Shown here: positions 15,902 through 17,674 of the stretch, piece after piece | How the letters are laid out: the number at the start of each line of letters is the position of its first letter | How positions within the stretch are numbered: the stretch's first letter is position 1 | From: Streptosporangiaceae bacterium | Lineage (GTDB): Bacteria; Actinomycetota; Actinomycetes; Streptosporangiales; Streptosporangiaceae | Length of the DNA: 17,674 bases | Direction: 5' to 3' | Assembly (NCBI GenBank): GCA_030040815.1 | Contig: JASHSZ010000168.1 | Coordinates: 1 to 17,674, forward strand | The notes under the pieces: generated by a model | Told to the model about the DNA's origin: nothing | What the model saw: only the letters and a program-made list of their open reading frames with translations | Databases searched by the model: none | Made by a program: the position numbers and the translations under genes

Positions 15902-15924
15902 TAGTGGTCCCCCATAGTGGTCCC
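15902..15924 (+). repeat. Two direct copies of TAGTGGTCCC in 13-bp register
   Basis: TAGTGGTCCC occurs at 15902-15911 and again at 15915-15924. A related TTGGTCC occurs at 15936-15942, inside the small inverted repeat GGTC-CTCT-GACC (15938-15949). All lie between the tRNA and the integrase start. Direct repeats here commonly serve as integrase arm-binding sites or as operators; which applies is not visible. Confidence 0.5.
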
Positions 15925-15967
15925 TTTCTGTTAGATTGGTCCTCTGACCAGCATGAAAGGGGCCACG

Positions 15968-17119
15968 ATGGCAGGCCGCAGGGGCGACGGGTCGATCAGC
16001 TTTGAACACCGGGGGGAGTGCAGGGACCCGAAGTGGCATCGCGGATGCCTCGGGCTCTGGCGTGGCGTCACGTCCGAAGTCGTCAACGGCAAACGCGTGC
16101 GCGTCAAAGTGTCGGCCAAGACCAAGCCCGAAGCGATCGCCAAGCTCAAGGCCAAGATTCACGAGCAGCGCCAGGGCGTCCGCAGCAGCGGCACCTACAC
16201 GGTGGAGGAGTGCGTCGAGGACTGGCTCGCGCACGGACTCGACGGGCGCAGCGAGCGAACACGCAAGTTGTACCTGGACGGCGTTGTGCCGTTGCTCGAC
16301 ATCATCGGACGAAAGCCGCTGCGCGACCTGACCGCGACCGATGTGCGCCGTGCGCTCGTCAGCATCGCCAAGACGCGCTCGACGCGCTCCGTCCAGATCG
16401 CACACAACGTGCTCACCCGGTCGGTTCAACGGGCAGCAGCGCACGACCTAGTAGGCCGCAACGTCTCGGCGCTCGCCGAGCGCCCGCAAGGCCAGACGGC
16501 CGGACGGCCGTCGAAGGCGATGACCCGCGACGTGGCGATCAGGCTCGTGCAGGCCGCCGAGGGCGACCCGACTATCGGCTCCTACCTGATCCTGTCCGTG
16601 ATGACCGGTATCCGGCCTGAGGAGTGCCGGGCGCTTCGCTGGGACCACGTGGACCTGGGAGCAGGGATCATCCACGTCTGGCGCTCGACGCGGGCTCACG
16701 GGGACGTGAAGACCGTCAAGTCCCGGAGAACGTTGGAGATCGCGCCCCAGGCCGTTGAGGCGCTACGGCGTCGTCAGACGCAGCAGGAGCGCGACCGCGC
16801 ACAGGCTCGCGAACTCTGGCACGAGACCGGCCTCGTGTTCGCCACGTCCATCGGCACCGAACTGGACTCGCATAACATCAGGCGCTCTATGCGCCGACTC
16901 ACCAAGGCAGCCGGATTGGGCGAGTCTTGGACGCCACGCGAGCTGCGTCACACCTTCGTCAGCATCGCCAGTGAGGCAGGCGTGACGATCGAGGAGATCG
17001 CGGCGCTTGCGGGGCACTCGACCACGCGCACCACCGAACTCGTCTACCGGAAGGAACTGAGGCCAGTGCTGCGCACGGGTGGGACCGTCATGGGCGAGCT
17101 ACTCGCGGCCGGGCAGTAG
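15968..17119 (+). CDS. int: Tyrosine site-specific integrase of an integrative element
   Basis: A 383-residue phage-type integrase. The N-terminus is a short DNA-arm-binding region (GDGSISFEHRG, with Cys18 and Cys27 nearby). About 75-170 is the SAM-like core-binding domain (YTVEECVEDWLAHGLDG), and 185-375 is the catalytic domain. Catalytic residues are Arg216 in TGIRPEECRALRW, Lys251 in TVKSRRTLEI, Arg327 in TPRELRHTF, His350 in LAGHSTT and the nucleophile Tyr360 in ELVYRKELRP. The box II His is Arg324 here, a variant I associate with pSAM2-like actinomycete integrases. The ATG at 15968 is chosen because AGGGG lies 5 nt upstream; an ATG at 15953 lacks one. It reads away from the tRNA. No excisionase is visible between the tRNA and this gene. 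Confidence 0.93.
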   Translation: MAGRRGDGSISFEHRGECRDPKWHRGCLGLWRGVTSEVVNGKRVRVKVSAKTKPEAIAKLKAKIHEQRQGVRSSGTYTVEECVEDWLAHGLDGRSERTRKLYLDGVVPLLDIIGRKPLRDLTATDVRRALVSIAKTRSTRSVQIAHNVLTRSVQRAAAHDLVGRNVSALAERPQGQTAGRPSKAMTRDVAIRLVQAAEGDPTIGSYLILSVMTGIRPEECRALRWDHVDLGAGIIHVWRSTRAHGDVKTVKSRRTLEIAPQAVEALRRRQTQQERDRAQARELWHETGLVFATSIGTELDSHNIRRSMRRLTKAAGLGESWTPRELRHTFVSIASEAGVTIEEIAALAGHSTTRTTELVYRKELRPVLRTGGTVMGELLAAGQ

Positions 17120-17131
17120 CCCTCGGAGGCC

Positions 17132-17155
17132 GGATCTGCCGACGTGCGGTAGACC
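17132..17155. terminator. Hairpin between convergent integrase and minus-strand gene
   Basis: GGATCTGCCG (17132-17141) and CGGTAGACC (17147-17155) form a 9-bp stem with one bulged A and one G-U pair around a 5-nt loop. It starts 12 bp after the integrase stop and ends 2 bp before the end of the convergent gene, the expected place for a two-way terminator. It lacks a U-tract. Confidence 0.4.
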
Positions 17156-17157
17156 AG

Positions 17158-17496
17158 CTAGTACTGGTCGATCTCCGCTCGTTCTTTGGACTGGTGAAGC
17201 AGTCCCCAGTACGCAATGGCCACCTGTTCGCGAGTGAAGTCGTTTCTCGATTCAGCCGTTGCCTCGGGTACGCAGACATAGACGTGGACAGGCCACCGCT
17301 CTGGCTCTGACCAGACCGAATCCCTTTGATGACGCGCGCCCAAGAGCACGCGGTCGCGGGCTTTCCCGTCGATTCGCAGCGGCGGATCGAGGGTTGCCCA
17401 TGCCCAGTCCGTGCGGTGTCCGATCCTGGCCCGGCCGACGAGGTTCACCTCGATTGGCCCCCATACGGGTTCGATGTCGTACGAGGTGAGCCACAT
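17158..17496 (-). CDS. Small Trp-rich protein of the integrative element, unknown function
   Basis: A 112-residue protein beginning MWLTSYDIEPVWGPIEVNLV and rich in Trp (seven) and Arg/Asp. It has no signal peptide, membrane helix or known motif. The pattern of short beta strands (IEVNLVGRARIG, DRVLLGAR, VHVYVCV) followed by a C-terminal helix ending in EIDQY suggests a small compact alpha/beta domain. The ATG at 17496 is preferred because the protein-like composition begins there; an ATG 14 codons further out (17538) would overlap the divergent small gene. No Shine-Dalgarno is visible, so it may be leaderless. It faces the integrase and is divergent, by 14 bp, from the next reading frame. 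I do not recognise a named family. Confidence 0.6.
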   Translation of the reverse strand: MWLTSYDIEPVWGPIEVNLVGRARIGHRTDWAWATLDPPLRIDGKARDRVLLGARHQRDSVWSEPERWPVHVYVCVPEATAESRNDFTREQVAIAYWGLLHQSKERAEIDQY

Positions 17497-17510
17497 GCGC
17501 AGATGATCCC

Positions 17511-17630
17511 ATGGGCGACACCCCAAACGCGTCGGCATCTCGTGCGCGGATGTTGCACGCCGTCGGTACTGGCGATCCTGCCGAACTGAGCGCGTTTGTT
17601 CGTGTCGCGCTGGCGTACGACGCCGTGTGA
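17511..17630 (+). CDS. Tiny protein (39 aa) coupled to the next gene
   Basis: ATG at 17511 opens a 39-codon frame, MGDTPNASASRARMLHAVGT and so on, ending in AFVRVALAYDAV. Its TGA at 17628-17630 overlaps a GTG start at 17627 in the arrangement GTGA. That 4-bp overlap is typical of translationally coupled genes and is the main support. The C-terminal half could form an amphipathic helix. There is no clear ribosome site, and the start lies only 14 bp from the start of the divergent gene. It is too short for a family call and may be a chance frame. Confidence 0.35.
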   Translation: MGDTPNASASRARMLHAVGTGDPAELSAFVRVALAYDAV

Positions 17631-17674
17631 AGATTCCGAGCGTGTACGAGTACGTCGGGCCACCACTGACGCGA
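17627..17674 (+). CDS. Start of an unidentified gene, cut by the window end
   Basis: GTG at 17627 begins a frame of 16 codons to the window edge, MKIPSVYEYVGPPLTR. It overlaps the stop of the preceding tiny gene as GTGA. The visible part is too short for a function; it belongs to the cargo of the integrative element if the boundary reading is right. Confidence 0.4.
   Translation, partial: MKIPSVYEYVGPPLTR

Overview
The window is high-GC DNA with GTG starts, strong purine-rich ribosome sites and actinobacterial protein families. Gene order aceE ... fasR-fabD-(fabH)-acpP-fabF-accD, with a DUF3052 gene and an AhpE-type peroxiredoxin diverging from aceE, matches the Mycobacterium tuberculosis ahpE-Rv2239c ... 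aceE-Rv2242-fabD-acpM-kasA-kasB-accD6 block. The fabH position and the PucR-type FasR resemble Streptomyces. This is therefore core chromosome of an actinomycete; genus cannot be told from the sequence alone.

Positions 1-12345 (all minus strand) form the central carbon/lipid block. It runs pyruvate dehydrogenase E1 (aceE), a coiled-coil/HTH protein, an MFS transporter, the fatty-acid regulator fasR, then fabD-fabH-acpP-fabF-accD, and finally the N-terminal part of a membrane-anchored protein leaving the window. The enzymes form one line: AceE starts acetyl-CoA production, an AccD-containing carboxylase makes malonyl-CoA, FabD loads it on ACP, FabH primes and FabF elongates. FasR probably switches the fab genes on.

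Positions 12346-12762 are a divergent control region. Positions 12763-15281 (plus strand) hold DUF3052, the peroxiredoxin, a four-CxxC zinc-ribbon protein and a kinase-fold phosphotransferase lacking its usual metal-binding Asp.

Positions 15271-15781 are gene debris: an SDR 3' remnant and a short gene interrupted by an in-frame TAG. A tRNA-Val(UAC) follows at 15782-15856. A tyrosine integrase starts about 110 bp after it, so an integrative element has probably inserted in the tRNA 3' end; its other end is outside the window. Its first cargo genes are a small minus-strand protein and a divergent pair of tiny plus-strand reading frames joined by a GTGA overlap.

Most notable: FabD has a C-terminal biotin-carrier-like domain without the biotinylation lysine. 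The coiled-coil/HTH protein seems to carry a HigB/Gp49-toxin-like domain next to its HTH. An unusual nested palindrome/direct repeat precedes the MFS gene.
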